Assembly (NCBI GenBank): GCA_034521495.1
Contig: JAXHMK010000009.1
Location: forward strand, 124,001 to 188,000
DNA length: 64,000 nucleotides
Direction of reading: 5' to 3'
From: Balneolaceae bacterium
Lineage (GTDB): Bacteria > Bacteroidota > Rhodothermia > Balneolales > Balneolaceae
The notes beneath the pieces are model-generated. The model saw only the letters and a program-made list of their open reading frames with translations. It ran no database searches and was not told the origin of the DNA. Positions 25,666-37,422 of the stretch are shown piece by piece. The position numbers were made by a program, and so were the translations under genes. Position 1 is the stretch's first letter, and the number at the start of each line of letters is the position of its first letter.

Positions 25666-28119
25666 TTACTCTACCTCCAAGTGCTTCTGCATTTTTTTTA
25701 CTCGATCAATCAGTTTTTCAGAAGATAACTTTTCCCGCAGGCGATCTACAAATATGGGGAATGCGAAAGGTGAAAATCGGTCTACATGTTTCAATACGAT
25801 TTCCTGTTTTGCGATTCGCTGTAGTGCCTGACGAAGCCGGGCTTCATCCAACTGGTATTGGAGGACTTCATCGTGGGCTTGCTGAAGTAGTAAATTGTCT
25901 GGCTCGTGTTCGGAAAATACATCAAAAAAGAGTCCGGATGACATCTGCAGATGACGGCTCTTCTTTTGATTCCCCGGATATCCCGGAAAGACCAATCCTG
26001 CAATCTGACTGATTCCCCGAAATCTTCGCTTTGCAAGTTCCGTACTGTTGAGGCTTCCGCGAATATCTCGCACCAAATCCTTCTCAGAAAACAGATCATG
26101 TTTCAATGCTTCTTCGATTGGAATATCCTGATCAGAAAGTAACTCAAACCCATAATCATTCATCGCAATGGAGAATGTGATCGGCATTAACTTGGAGATG
26201 CGATGTGCAACTAAGGCCGACATTCCCTCATGAACATATCGTCCCTCAAATGGAAAAAAGAAACAATGGCAGCCTTCTTTGGAGTACGATTTTTCAATTA
26301 AAAACTGCTCATTTCCCGGAAGAATGGATCGTTTTTTCTGAATATCGAAAATAGGCTGAATCGTTTTTAAATCGATACTGTCATGATTCTTATTCACTGC
26401 ATCTTGTAATTTCTTACGAAGCAGCTCTGACATATTTGACGAAAGTGACATTCGTCCCCCAAGCCACGCTGGGACTTTGCTGCTGGTTCCTTTTGTTTTT
26501 CGAACGTAAGCGGTAAGATCTTTCACCCGAACTAACTCCAGGTTCCGCCCTGCAAACCAGAATGCATCTCCAACATTTAATTGTGAAATGAACCACTCTT
26601 CAATTCGTCCCAGGGTTGAGCCTTTCATATATTTTACGCGCATCATCGAGGCACTTTCAATGGTACCAATGCTCATTCGGTGCCGCCGTGCAATTCGTCG
26701 ATCAAAGACTTTCATCAACCCATTTTCATCAGGTTCCACTTTCGAGAATTCATCATACCGGGACAGAGATTTACCGCCAAATTGTATGAAGTTCAGAATC
26801 CAATCCCATTCATTTTCCCGCAATGTTTGAAAGGCGAAGGTTTGTTTGACCTCCCTGTAAATTTGCTCGGGATCGAATCCATCAGATACAGCAAGCGTGA
26901 CGAGATATTGAATTAATACATCAAACGGTTTTAAAACCGGAATTCTGGATTCTACTTTTTCATCCTGAACGGCTTCTTTCAATGCAGCTGCTTCAATCAA
27001 TTCAAGTGCATGTGTGGGTACAAACCAAATTGTACTCACAGAATTCGGCTGATGGCCACTCCGCCCGGCGCGTTGAATAAATCGTGCCACACCTTTCGGG
27101 CTTCCAACTTGAACGACCGTATCCACAGGTGTGAAATCAACGCCGAGATCAAGGCTGGAGGTGCAGACCACAGTTTTCAGATCTCCTGAATGAAGTGCTC
27201 CTTCAACAAAATCTCGAACATCACGACTAAGAGATCCATGATGAATTCCAATCTCGCCGGCCAAATTTGGATTCGCCTCTAACAATTTCTGAAACCAGAT
27301 TTCGCACTGCGAGCGGACGTTGGTGAAGATCAACGTAGAGCCACTTTTGTCCAGAATGGGTAAAACTTTGTGAAGTAGATTTGTACCCAGATGCCCTGAC
27401 CATGGAAACTTCTCGACATCATCCGGCAGAACGGTTTTTACGTCAATCTTTTTTCGAATATTCGCTTTGATGATCACTGCATCATCAGGAGATGGAACAC
27501 CAAGAAGTACATCAAAAGCCTCATCAAAATTTCCAATCGTTGCCGAAATTCCCCATGTTTGCAGATCCTTATTCATTCCCCGAAGTCGTGATAAACCAAG
27601 TTCCGTTTGAGTTCCTCTTTTTGAGCCGAGGAGTTCATGCCATTCATCAACTACAACAGATTTCAGAGATTTGAATCGTTTTGGATATCCTTTCTGAGCC
27701 AGTAAAACATGCAGACTTTCCGGGGTAATGATGAGCACTTCCGGCATCTGTTTTTTCTGCTTCTGTTTGACGGAAGAGGAAACATCACCCGTTCGCCGCT
27801 GAATACTCCACGGAATTCCGAGATCATCCACAACCTCCTGCATAATCTCTTCCAGGTTTCGGGCCAGTGCGCGGAGGGGAGTCATCCACAAAAGTTGAAG
27901 TCCGTTCTTTTCTTTGGTTTGATAATCGTCAGGATGAGCTTCAATCCATCGCATAAGCGTTGGCATGAAAAGAGCGAATGTTTTACCACTGCCGGTTGGG
28001 GCATTTAGCAGGCCGGATTTTCCAGCCAGAAACGCTTTCCAGACCTCCCGCTGCCAGTCAAACGGAGACCACTCCTTTGACTCAAACCAGTTTTCAACGA
28101 TGGATTGTGCTTGCTGCAT
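25666..28119 (-). CDS. ligase-associated DNA damage response DEXH-box helicase (Lhr family)
   Basis: 817 residues. Superfamily 2 helicase motifs: Walker A NAPTGSGKTFALF near 38-50, motif Ib TPLRALARNLEE, DEXH box VVVDEWHELLG near 150, motif III SATIGN near 195, motif IV LIFTNVRSQ near 262, and motif VI QRAGRSGHQPN near 350. The C-terminal half (winged helix and Lhr-type domain, EEWFISQLNVGDAFWFAGR) matches the Lhr core. The length of about 820 and the neighbouring pdeM identify the ligase-associated type, a putative 3'-5' DNA helicase in repair. The partner ligase and exonuclease genes are not in this window. Confidence 0.92.
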   Translation of the reverse strand: MQQAQSIVENWFESKEWSPFDWQREVWKAFLAGKSGLLNAPTGSGKTFALFMPTLMRWIEAHPDDYQTKEKNGLQLLWMTPLRALARNLEEIMQEVVDDLGIPWSIQRRTGDVSSSVKQKQKKQMPEVLIITPESLHVLLAQKGYPKRFKSLKSVVVDEWHELLGSKRGTQTELGLSRLRGMNKDLQTWGISATIGNFDEAFDVLLGVPSPDDAVIIKANIRKKIDVKTVLPDDVEKFPWSGHLGTNLLHKVLPILDKSGSTLIFTNVRSQCEIWFQKLLEANPNLAGEIGIHHGSLSRDVRDFVEGALHSGDLKTVVCTSSLDLGVDFTPVDTVVQVGSPKGVARFIQRAGRSGHQPNSVSTIWFVPTHALELIEAAALKEAVQDEKVESRIPVLKPFDVLIQYLVTLAVSDGFDPEQIYREVKQTFAFQTLRENEWDWILNFIQFGGKSLSRYDEFSKVEPDENGLMKVFDRRIARRHRMSIGTIESASMMRVKYMKGSTLGRIEEWFISQLNVGDAFWFAGRNLELVRVKDLTAYVRKTKGTSSKVPAWLGGRMSLSSNMSELLRKKLQDAVNKNHDSIDLKTIQPIFDIQKKRSILPGNEQFLIEKSYSKEGCHCFFFPFEGRYVHEGMSALVAHRISKLMPITFSIAMNDYGFELLSDQDIPIEEALKHDLFSEKDLVRDIRGSLNSTELAKRRFRGISQIAGLVFPGYPGNQKKSRHLQMSSGLFFDVFSEHEPDNLLLQQAHDEVLQYQLDEARLRQALQRIAKQEIVLKHVDRFSPFAFPIFVDRLREKLSSEKLIDRVKKMQKHLEVE

Positions 28120-28153
28120 ACGTTGTTTTTGTAGCCACTAAATCACGAAAGAA

Positions 28154-28184
28154 GCCGTCAGATCGCTCAAAGCGGTCAGACGGC
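28154..28184. repeat. CGTCAGA-CGCT palindrome, copy 1
   Basis: GCCGTCAGATCGCTCAAAGC followed by GGTCAGACGGC can form a hairpin. The same unit appears at 31159-31189. The remainder of the gap 28120-28441 shows no supported gene; a 77-codon plus-strand frame that overlaps the acs start is judged non-coding. Confidence 0.6.
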
Positions 28185-28441
28185 TAAACTAAATCTCAAA
28201 AAAAATTCTTGTTTTTGTGTTTTCGTGGCAGAAATTAAAATGGACTTATTAGGAAACCCAAGAGAAAGTAACGATGAATCACACCTGAATCGTTTTCTTG
28301 AAAAACAGTCTTTTTTATATGGTCTTGAAAAAAAGAGAAATAGATTCATTTTTTTCTTGAAAATGGGTGTAAAAAACGTCAACATAGAAGCGCTTACGAA
28401 CTTTAAAAACCATAACATAGAAATAAATAGATTTACTGAAT

Positions 28442-30341
28442 ATGTGGCTCAATATTAAATCATATGAAGAGTACAAAGAGGTTTACCAGGAAAGTGAAGA
28501 TGACCGGAAAAAATTCTGGGAGCATGAAGCCGGTACGTTTTATTGGAGAAAAAGCTGGGATAAGGTTAACTCCGGTAGTTTCGAGAAAGGAGATATTAAG
28601 TGGTTTGAAGGTGGAAAACTAAATATCACCGAGAATGCACTCGACCGCCACCTGAATACAATTGGCCACAAAACGGCATTTATTTTTGAACCAAATCACC
28701 CCGACAGCTTCCGCCGGACAATTACTTATCGACAGTTGTATGAGGATGTCTGTAGGTTTGCAAATGTACTGGAAAGTAAAGGAATTGAAAAAGGCGATCG
28801 CGTCTGTATCTATATGGCGATGACGCCGGAGCTGATTATCTCAGCATTGGCATGTGCGCGAATTGGTGCGGTTCATTCCATCGTGTTTGCCGGATTTTCT
28901 GCGCAATCGCTGTCTGAGCGAATCAACGATTGCGATGCCAAAATGCTGATTACAAATGATGGGCTTCGTCGCGGAGACAAGCATGTTCCCCTGAAAGATA
29001 TCTCTGATGAAGCGCTTGAAGACTGCCCGACGGTTAAGAACGTAATCGTATGTCAGCGTACGAACCGGGAGATCGGCTGGGTTGAGGGCCGCGATGAATG
29101 GTGGCATATGCTGATTCGAAATGCATCCAAAGAGCATAAAGCTGTTGAGATGGATGCCGAAGATCCGCTCTTTATTCTGTATACGTCCGGTTCAACCGGT
29201 AAGCCAAAGGGTGTTCTTCATACCTGCGGCGGATATATGGTTTATACAAGTTACACGTTCCGGAATGTATTCCAGGTATCAGAGGAGGATATTTATTGGT
29301 GTACGGCAGATGCGGGATGGATTACGGGACACTCTTACATTATTTATGGTCCGCTATTTCAACGGAGCCACGGGAATTATTTTCGAGGGTGTACCGACTT
29401 ATCCCGATGCAGGACGATTCTGGGAAGTGGTTGAGAAGTATAAAGTCACTCATTTCTACACCGCGCCTACAGCCATTCGGGCCCTGATGAGTTATGATTT
29501 AGACTTTGTGAAGAAATATGATTTGAGTTCTCTGAAAGTGCTTGGAAGTGTAGGTGAACCGATTAATGAAGAAGCCTGGCACTGGTATCACGATCATGTG
29601 GGCGGCGGAAAATGTCCCATTGTGGATACATGGTGGCAGACGGAAACTGGCGGCATCATGATTTCACCACTTGCGGGAATTACGCCAACAAAACCCGGTT
29701 TTGCAACCTTGCCGCTTCCCGGAATTAAACCGGTCTTAATGGATGAAAACGGCAAGGAGATTGAAGGAAATGGTGTAAGTGGAAATCTCTGTATCAAACA
29801 TCCATGGCCCGGGATTGCACGAACCGTTTGGGGAGATCACGAGCGATACCTTCAAACCTATATGAGCAGTTATAAAGGATACTATTTTACAGGTGATGGC
29901 TGCCGCCGTGATGAGGAAGGATATTACAGAATTACCGGCCGTGTGGATGATGTTCTGAATGTTTCGGGTCACAGGCTTGGAACGGCTGAGATCGAGAACG
30001 CGATTGATGAACATCCGAATGTGGTGGAGACAGCGATTGTTGGTTATCCGCATGATATTAAAGGACAGGGTATTTTTGCCTTTATGATTTGTGAGGACGA
30101 ACCGAAGAATAAAGAAGATTTCAAAAAAGAGATTCATAAACTCGTAACAAAGATTATCAGCCCGATTGCCAAACCGGACAAAGTTCAGATTGTAGCCGGT
30201 CTGCCGAAGACACGTTCCGGAAAAATTATGCGGCGAGTGTTGAGGAAGATTGCAGCTAACGATCTCGAAAACCTCGGCGATACATCTACGCTTCTGGATC
30301 CATCTGTGGTTGATGAGATTAAGGAAGGCGAGGGCTTTTAG
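28442..30341 (+). pseudogene. acs: acetyl-CoA synthetase, single frameshift
   Basis: ADP/AMP-forming-type acyl-CoA synthetase fold; acetate + ATP + CoA give acetyl-CoA + AMP + PPi in the cytosol. The N-terminus (SYEEYKEVYQESEDDRKKFW) and AMP-binding motif [16 protein letters not shown] near 247 lie in the first frame. [35 protein letters not shown] and the acetylatable lysine motif [11 protein letters not shown] lie in the second. The frames join at [20 protein letters not shown] if one T of the TTT at 29357-29359 is removed. About 632 residues would result, the normal family length. Every motif is intact apart from this one base, so a sequencing indel is quite possible. Confidence 0.88.
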
Positions 30342-30345
30342 AGAT

Positions 30346-30691
30346 AAACCCACCCTCCGGCTCCCTCCCTATGGCGAAAGACACGCCACAAGGAGGGAGT
30401 GAATTTTTTGTATTTTTTTAAACATTCATTTCATTTGGCAAAGTCCCTCCTTGTTTCGCTTCTTTTGGCGAAATAGGGAGGGATTTAGGGTGGGTTTTAA
30501 AAGTTGCATCCGCATCTTTTCCCAAGCTGGCGCAAGTGTTAAATCCGGTATTTAAAACATACATTGGAATAAGGTAGAAGTTTATCTTGATGGAAGAATT
30601 ATTCTACTATCCGTACGTCAAGGATGTCACTTGTGCCTTTTTCGCAAAGGGAAAGGAGCACAAGTGACGCTTCGCTTAACACTTGCGCCAG
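30346..30691. repeat. two adjoining long inverted-repeat elements
   Basis: The first element, 30346-30497, has outer arms AAACCCACCCT/AGGGTGGGTTT and inner arms built on CTCCCTCCCTAT and ATAGGGAGGGA. The second, 30527-30691, has perfect 16-bp ends CTGGCGCAAGTGTTAA/TTAACACTTGCGCCAG and an internal hairpin with stem GTCACTTGTGC/GCACAAGTGAC (30627-30668). No coding potential. Together they fill most of the gap after acs (30342-30717) and end with another GGATTTAGGGTGGG unit. Confidence 0.7.
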
Positions 30692-30717
30692 TCGGGGATT
30701 TAGGGTGGGTCCAAAAA

Positions 30718-31086
30718 TTATCTAATGATGAACCCAATCAAAAGCAGAACCATACTCACGGTGAAAAGAAATAGACGAAACCGGGTGCTGATGATAATCG
30801 AATGAAAAAGTAATCCGTAGGTGAGGGGAAACTCTTTTAGCCAGGAATAATAGTGATGACGATGTGCGGCACCAAGTGCCATTGTTACATGACCATGCAG
30901 GATAGTAAGCATAAATGGCAATCCAAAAATTATTGAGCCCGGAAAAGAGATTATTTTATGGATGTAAAAAATTTCACACAGAAAATAGAATGGCCATGAA
31001 AAAATCAACAATAATGGAACCGATAACACCCAATTGATATAAGCAATGCGCCGATAATTACTTTCACTTAATTCGGATGAAGGCAT
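30718..31086 (-). CDS. small four-helix membrane protein, hypothetical
   Basis: 122 residues. Four hydrophobic segments are visible (about 15-33, 43-62, 88-98 and 103-121), separated by short loops; a histidine-rich stretch (HGHVTMALGAAHRHHYY) lies between the second and third. The C-terminus ends within the last helix. I do not recognise the family. The histidines might bind metal or be structural. It lies alone between repeats, upstream of ald on the same strand order. Confidence 0.5.
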   Translation of the reverse strand: MPSSELSESNYRRIAYINWVLSVPLLLIFSWPFYFLCEIFYIHKIISFPGSIIFGLPFMLTILHGHVTMALGAAHRHHYYSWLKEFPLTYGLLFHSIIISTRFRLFLFTVSMVLLLIGFIIR

Positions 31087-31158
31087 TGGACAGATTAGTG
31101 TTTAAAGTTAAAAAGCTTCAGTTCAACAGATTAACGAGTAGTTTTAACGAATTATTTA

Positions 31159-31189
31159 CCCGTCAGACCGCTCCAAGCGGTCAGACGGG
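31159..31189. repeat. CGTCAGA-CGCT palindrome, copy 2
   Basis: CCCGTCAGACCGCTCCAAGC followed by GGTCAGACGGG, matching 28154-28184 with compensating changes at the outer base pairs (GCC...GGC against CCC...GGG). It lies just downstream of the ald stop and may serve as its terminator. Confidence 0.6.
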
Positions 31190-31220
31190 TATACTTTTGC
31201 CTTTTCACGGTTTACTCCTT

Positions 31221-32435
31221 TCAAATCTGACTTGCAATTAATGCTTCAATATCGCGGAAGGGCATATCAAACTGTTTAGAGAGGGCTTTTTTGGTGAGAT
31301 AATTTTTATATGTGTAAACACCATTTCTCAGAGCCGTATTTCTCCAGAGGCAATCATGAACATCGCCGGCATCACCCAGTTCAATCAGGTAGGGAACGAT
31401 AACATTGTTAAGTGCATAGGTTGCCGTTCGGGCTACATTTGATGGTATATTTGGTACGCAGTAATGAATAACATCATATTTTGTAAAAACGGGATTTGAA
31501 TGAGTGGTAGGTTCGCTGCTTGAAATACATCCTCCCTGGTCAATCACAGTGTCTACAATTACGCTTCCCGGTTTCATGGATTGAACCATTGGGTCAGTAA
31601 CCCAGCAGGGAGCACGCTCACCTTCGGTCATTGCGGCACCAATTACAACATCTGCGAAGCCAAGTGCCGTAGAAAGATATCGGTGATTTGCAGTAGCTGT
31701 GACGATTCGGCGATCGAGAGCATTTTCCAGGTGCCGAAGCATGGCTAAATCATTATCCATCACAAATACCTGTGCTCCATAGCCCAGGGCCGTGCGGGCT
31801 GCATACTCTCCTGTAATTCCGGCTCCTAAAATAGCAACTGTTGCCGGTGGAATGCCTGATATACCACCGAGCATTATTCCCTGCCCGTCACTACTGTTTT
31901 CAAGATAGTGAGCTGCGATTTGAACAGACATCGAACCGGTGATTTCATGCATCATCCGAACAATTGGAAACTCTCCGTCTTCCGCTTTTAAAAATTCATA
32001 TCCAATGGCACAGACTCCTTTTTCAATTAGACTTTGCATGAACTCCTGGTTCATATGGCCAAGATGCAGAGCCGATAATAAAATCTGATTAGGTTGCATC
32101 CAGCTGAGTTCAGTTTTGGTAGGAGGAGCCACTTTTACAATCATCTCTGAATTGCTGAACAACTCTTCTGCACTGTATGAAATTTCTGCACCGGCTTCCT
32201 GGTATTCATGATCTGAAAAATGAGCATCAATTCCGGCATTTTTTTCAACAAAAACCTCGTGGCCATTTGCTGTAAGAATGGATACGCCTCCGGGGGTGAG
32301 GGATAATCTCCGTTCATCGTTGGAGGTCTCTTTCGGTAGTCCGATCTTTAAAGAATTTTTTGATTCCGATTTCATCAAACTCTTTTCCAGAGTTTTAATA
32401 CCGAGTTGTTCTGAATCGAAAGGGCTTAGCTCCAT
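31221..32435 (-). CDS. ald: alanine dehydrogenase / NAD(P) transhydrogenase-like
   Basis: 404 residues. The N-terminal domain shows GLPKETSNDERRLSLTPGGV and the substrate region VKVAPPTKTEL; the Rossmann part shows VAILGAGITGEYAARTALGYGAQVFVMDND near 205-235. Alanine dehydrogenase interconverts L-alanine and pyruvate + NH4+ with NAD in the cytosol. The family also includes the transhydrogenase alpha subunit, but the absence of membrane helices and of a beta-subunit gene favours Ald. The N-terminus has an extra 25 residues or so before the usual IGLPKE start; the ATG near residue 21 is an alternative start. Confidence 0.82.
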   Translation of the reverse strand: MELSPFDSEQLGIKTLEKSLMKSESKNSLKIGLPKETSNDERRLSLTPGGVSILTANGHEVFVEKNAGIDAHFSDHEYQEAGAEISYSAEELFSNSEMIVKVAPPTKTELSWMQPNQILLSALHLGHMNQEFMQSLIEKGVCAIGYEFLKAEDGEFPIVRMMHEITGSMSVQIAAHYLENSSDGQGIMLGGISGIPPATVAILGAGITGEYAARTALGYGAQVFVMDNDLAMLRHLENALDRRIVTATANHRYLSTALGFADVVIGAAMTEGERAPCWVTDPMVQSMKPGSVIVDTVIDQGGCISSSEPTTHSNPVFTKYDVIHYCVPNIPSNVARTATYALNNVIVPYLIELGDAGDVHDCLWRNTALRNGVYTYKNYLTKKALSKQFDMPFRDIEALIASQI

Positions 32436-32690
32436 AATAAAAAGTCAAATTACCAATTTGTATAGCGTAAAAAATCAATCACTTATAAAGTGATAAAATT
32501 CAGGTATATTGCAAATGAAAATTAAAGTATAATAATGTGATTTAACAGAATTTGGAAACGATAAGAATAGATATTTTTATTGAGTATTCAGCTGTCAGTT
32601 ACCTCCAATTATAATAGTCCAACAATTTACAGCTCCTCTAAAATAGTGTCTCTAAGAGTTTTCTTACCAATACTAAAGTAGCAAACTTTC

Positions 32691-33470
32691 ATGTCAAAAT
32701 ATCCAAGAACAAAGAAGAGTCTCGGCCAACATTTTTTAACAGATGGAAATATCATCCGAAAAATTGCAGATGCCATTCCGGCAAAAACAGACGACCTGAT
32801 TGTAGAAATAGGTCCCGGTTCGGGAGCGGTGACAAAAGTACTACTTGAAAAATTCAATCATGTGAAAGCAATTGAGCTTGATCAACGGATGGTTGAGTAT
32901 TTGTCTGAAGAGTATCCGGAACTGGAGGTTATTCACAAAGATGTCCTGGAGTACGATTGGAGTGTGCATGAAGATGAGGATCGAGACATTCATGTGATAG
33001 GTAATCTGCCTTATTATATAACCAGCCAAATTATGTTTGGACTGTTTGAACATCGGTCGGTTCTTTCAAGTGCTACATTAATGATGCAGAAAGAAGTTGC
33101 TGAACGAATTGTTGCCGAGCCGAGGTCTAAACAGTATGGAATACTTAGCGTGCAGTCTCAATTGATGAGTTCTCCGGAGATTTTGTTTGATGTATCACCG
33201 CATGTTTTTTCACCTCCGCCAAATGTTCACAGTTCGGTTATTCAGTTTATGTTTGATAAAGCTGAGTTGGCCTGCACCGATGCTCATCTGAAGGAAGTGG
33301 TACGGATGGCATTTAACCAACGAAGAAAAAAACTGAGTAACGCATTAAAAAGACTCGATGCAGAATTGCCAGCCGATGAGTTCAATTTCAACCTGCGGGC
33401 TGAGGCATTAAAACCATCTATGTATGAAAAGTTGACAGCACGGCTGGAACAACTTGGCACCTTTCAGTAA
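32691..33470 (+). CDS. rsmA: 16S rRNA (adenine-N6,N6) dimethyltransferase
   Basis: 259 residues, standard size. The N-terminal KKSLGQHFLTDGNIIRKI, SAM-binding motif VEIGPGSGAVTKVL near 38, the acidic motif II IELDQRM, and the catalytic NLPYYITSQI near 103 are all in place, followed by FSPPPNVHSSVI and a helical C-terminal domain. RsmA/KsgA dimethylates two adjacent adenines in helix 45 of 16S rRNA late in small-subunit assembly. It is upstream of groES on the same strand, separated by 181 bp with its own likely promoter region. Confidence 0.95.
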   Translation: MSKYPRTKKSLGQHFLTDGNIIRKIADAIPAKTDDLIVEIGPGSGAVTKVLLEKFNHVKAIELDQRMVEYLSEEYPELEVIHKDVLEYDWSVHEDEDRDIHVIGNLPYYITSQIMFGLFEHRSVLSSATLMMQKEVAERIVAEPRSKQYGILSVQSQLMSSPEILFDVSPHVFSPPPNVHSSVIQFMFDKAELACTDAHLKEVVRMAFNQRRKKLSNALKRLDAELPADEFNFNLRAEALKPSMYEKLTARLEQLGTFQ

Positions 33471-33587
33471 AAATCCGACAGAAAGTTTAGTACTTCGGAT
33501 TCATTCAGAAGATAAAAAGCAATTTAAGGGATTCTTTTGTCATTGATATTACTTTGGTACGGAAGTTGCTACACTACAACACAGAAC

Positions 33588-33604
33588 GCACTATTGTTCA
33601 GTGC
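33588..33604. promoter_or_regulatory. short inverted repeat upstream of groES
   Basis: GCACT-7 bases-AGTGC lies 48 bp before groES. It shares the GCACT/AGTGC core of the HrcA operator CIRCE, but the arms are shorter and the spacing is wrong for CIRCE, so it is only a weak candidate control site. A clear purine-rich ribosome site (AAGGAG, 33639-33644) precedes the groES ATG, unusual in a window where such sites are mostly absent. Confidence 0.25.
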
Positions 33605-33651
33605 ATAAAAATTTTAACAACTAACAAATAACAAAAACAAGGAGTCATCAT

Positions 33652-33939
33652 ATGGCCACCATAAAACCTTTAAGCGATCGTGTCTTGGTTCGTCCGGTCG
33701 AAGCTGAAGAGAAAACAAGTTCAGGAATTATCATTCCGGATACCGCAAAAGAAAAACCACAAAAGGGAACCGTTGTATCAGCAGGTCCCGGCAAAGTGGA
33801 AAATGGAACCAAGATAGACATGTCCGTTTCTGAAGGAGATGAAATCCTTTATGGTAAGTATTCAGGTACTGAAGTATCTCTTGACGGAGTAGATTACCTG
33901 ATTATGAGAGAATCCGATATTCTCGGAATTGTATCATAA
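33652..33939 (+). CDS. groES: co-chaperonin GroES
   Basis: 95 residues. [19 protein letters not shown] at the start, the mobile loop [17 protein letters not shown] near 22-38, and [14 protein letters not shown] further on are all classic. GroES caps the GroEL cavity as a heptamer during protein folding. It is followed 50 bp later by groEL, forming the usual groESL operon. The strong AAGGAG site agrees with high expression. Confidence 0.97.
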   Translation: MATIKPLSDRVLVRPVEAEEKTSSGIIIPDTAKEKPQKGTVVSAGPGKVENGTKIDMSVSEGDEILYGKYSGTEVSLDGVDYLIMRESDILGIVS

Positions 33940-33983
33940 AAAACATTTAACCAAACATTTTAAATACTAACTAAATCAAATAA

Positions 33984-35669
<1,686 letters not shown>

Positions 35670-35707
35670 AATCATCCGTCAACTCCATATACGCTTAACG
35701 CGTTTAC

Positions 35708-35742
35708 AAGCCTCGTTCCTTTGTTGGAGCGAGGCTTTTTTT
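35708..35742 (+). terminator. rho-independent terminator of groESL
   Basis: Stem AAGCCTCG (35708-35715) pairs with CGAGGCTT (35730-35737) around a 14-base loop, followed directly by a run of T. It lies just after groEL and is the clearest terminator in the left half of the window. Confidence 0.9.
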
Positions 35743-35777
35743 ATGCAATTCCTTATTTTTGGTGATTTTTTTTACTC

Positions 35778-35916
35778 GTTCAGAAGGTCCTCCTTCGGAA
35801 CGCCAAACCGAAGCTCTGCTTCCATTTTCATCTCATCCAAAGTAGAATTAAACTCTGCAGATGATTTACTTGAAGAAGAGCTTCTATGCGTATGTTCCGA
35901 AGGAGACCTTCGGAAC
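35778..35916. repeat. MITE-like element with GTTCCGAAGG ends
   Basis: The left end GTTCAGAAGGTCCTCCTTCG (from 35778) and right end GTTCCGAAGGAGACCTTCGG (from 35894) are near-perfect inverted repeats, and each is itself nearly palindromic. The 90-bp interior has no gene. With the terminator, it accounts for most of the gap 35670-36090. Confidence 0.65.
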
Positions 35917-36090
35917 AAGTAAAAGAAGACAGGCTTTTAGGCAAAATAAAGTGGTTCTGATTGATTCGATCTTTTAAGAAACCCATTGTAAATACGGCTC
36001 CTCAAAAACAATCAATTGCTGTTCTGTTCACTTTGTATATTTTAGGGAAGGCAGATAAAAAAAGTTAACCATAACAAAACAGATTCAGAC

Positions 36091-37422
36091 ATGTCGAAAA
36101 AGATGGATCGTGGAGATTTTATAAAGATAACCGGAGCGGCAGGATTGGGATTATACACCCTTGGTGCCCCGGCGATACTGAAAGGTCAGTCGCAAAACAG
36201 TAAAGTGACGGTAGCCGTAATAGGCACAAATAATCGGGGCAATGCTCACGCAAGCGGGTTTGCCCGGCATCCAAATGCCGAGGTCACTTATATTTGTGAT
36301 GTGGATGAAAATGCCATCAAGAAAGGATTGGATTCGGTTAAAGAAGGCGGACAAGAAAATGAACCGGAAGGACTTACTGACTTTCGAAACGCACTGGAAG
36401 ATCCGGATCTGGATGCGGTTGCTCTCGCCATGCCGATCCATTGGCACGCACCGGCGGCTATTCTCGCTTTAAAAGCGGGTAAGCATGTCTATATCGAAAA
36501 ACCGTGCAGTCATACTCCGGAGGAGGGAAAGCTTTTGGTGGAGGCCGCCGAGAAATACAATCGCATTGTTCAGATGGGAAACCAGCGTCGTTCATGGCCG
36601 AATGTGATGGAGGCGATGTCGTTACTTGAGGATGATATTATCGGGCGTCCTTACTTTGCGAGATGCTGGTATGCCAATAGTCGACAATCCATCGGATTCG
36701 GCAAACCGGCGCCCGTTCCCTCAAATCTCGATTATGAGCTTTGGCAGGGGCCATCAACTCGAAAAGCCTATAAAGACAACCTGATTCACTACAACTGGTG
36801 GTGGCACTGGCACTGGGGTGCCGGTGAGATTCTGAATAACGGTGTGCATTATCTGGATATGGCCCGATGGGGATTGGGTGTTGATTATCCTACGAAAGTG
36901 ACAGCCACCGGCGGACGATATCATTGGAAGGATGACCAGGAAACACCGGATACATTGGTTGCCACTTACGAATTTCCGGATGATAAAACGGTAGCCTGGG
37001 AGGGCCGAAGTTGCAATCCCCGCGGAATTGAGGGCTCTTCAACAGGTATCTCTTTCCATGGTGAAATGGGAAGTCTTGTGATCGGCAGCGGAAATGAATA
37101 CGTGGTTTATGATAATGATAACAACGTGATAAAACGTGCAGAAAGCGGCAGTGTTGATGCCACGGATACATCCGGTCTCGGGTTTGACCTGGATAAGGAT
37201 CATCACGATCACTTCATAAAATGCATTCAGAACAGTCAGCGGTCCCGAACTCATATCGCCGATGCCAATATCAGCGTTCATAATTGCCATTTGGGGAATA
37301 TCGCGTACCGAACGGGCCGGACAATCTACTGTGATCCACATGATGGAAAGATTATCGGGGATAAGGAAGCGATGAATTATTGGACCAAAGAGTACGAACC
37401 CGGCTGGAAGCCAACGGTTTAG
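36091..37422 (+). CDS. Gfo/Idh/MocA family oxidoreductase, probably exported
   Basis: 443 residues. The N-terminus (MDRGDFIKITGAAGLGLYTL) resembles a Tat leader, but the twin arginine is R-G, so export is probable rather than certain. The NAD-binding region follows (VAVIGTNNRGNAHASG near 42), then the family lysine motif YIEKPCSHTPEEG near 137. A histidine-rich substrate region (HYNWWWHWHWGAGEILNNG near 235) and the conserved GVHYLDMARW complete the fold. Oxidoreductases of this type act on sugars or inositols with tightly or loosely bound NAD(P). The substrate is unknown. It is followed by a second, smaller family member and a symporter. Confidence 0.85.
   Translation: MSKKMDRGDFIKITGAAGLGLYTLGAPAILKGQSQNSKVTVAVIGTNNRGNAHASGFARHPNAEVTYICDVDENAIKKGLDSVKEGGQENEPEGLTDFRNALEDPDLDAVALAMPIHWHAPAAILALKAGKHVYIEKPCSHTPEEGKLLVEAAEKYNRIVQMGNQRRSWPNVMEAMSLLEDDIIGRPYFARCWYANSRQSIGFGKPAPVPSNLDYELWQGPSTRKAYKDNLIHYNWWWHWHWGAGEILNNGVHYLDMARWGLGVDYPTKVTATGGRYHWKDDQETPDTLVATYEFPDDKTVAWEGRSCNPRGIEGSSTGISFHGEMGSLVIGSGNEYVVYDNDNNVIKRAESGSVDATDTSGLGFDLDKDHHDHFIKCIQNSQRSRTHIADANISVHNCHLGNIAYRTGRTIYCDPHDGKIIGDKEAMNYWTKEYEPGWKPTV

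Noticed and set aside
28225-28458. 77-codon plus-strand frame before acs
   Set aside because: No family features, lysine/phenylalanine-rich low-complexity composition, and it overlaps the acs start.
33588-33604. CIRCE operator upstream of groES
   Set aside because: The GCACT/AGTGC arms are too short and the spacing is 7, not the CIRCE arrangement; kept only as a weak hairpin.
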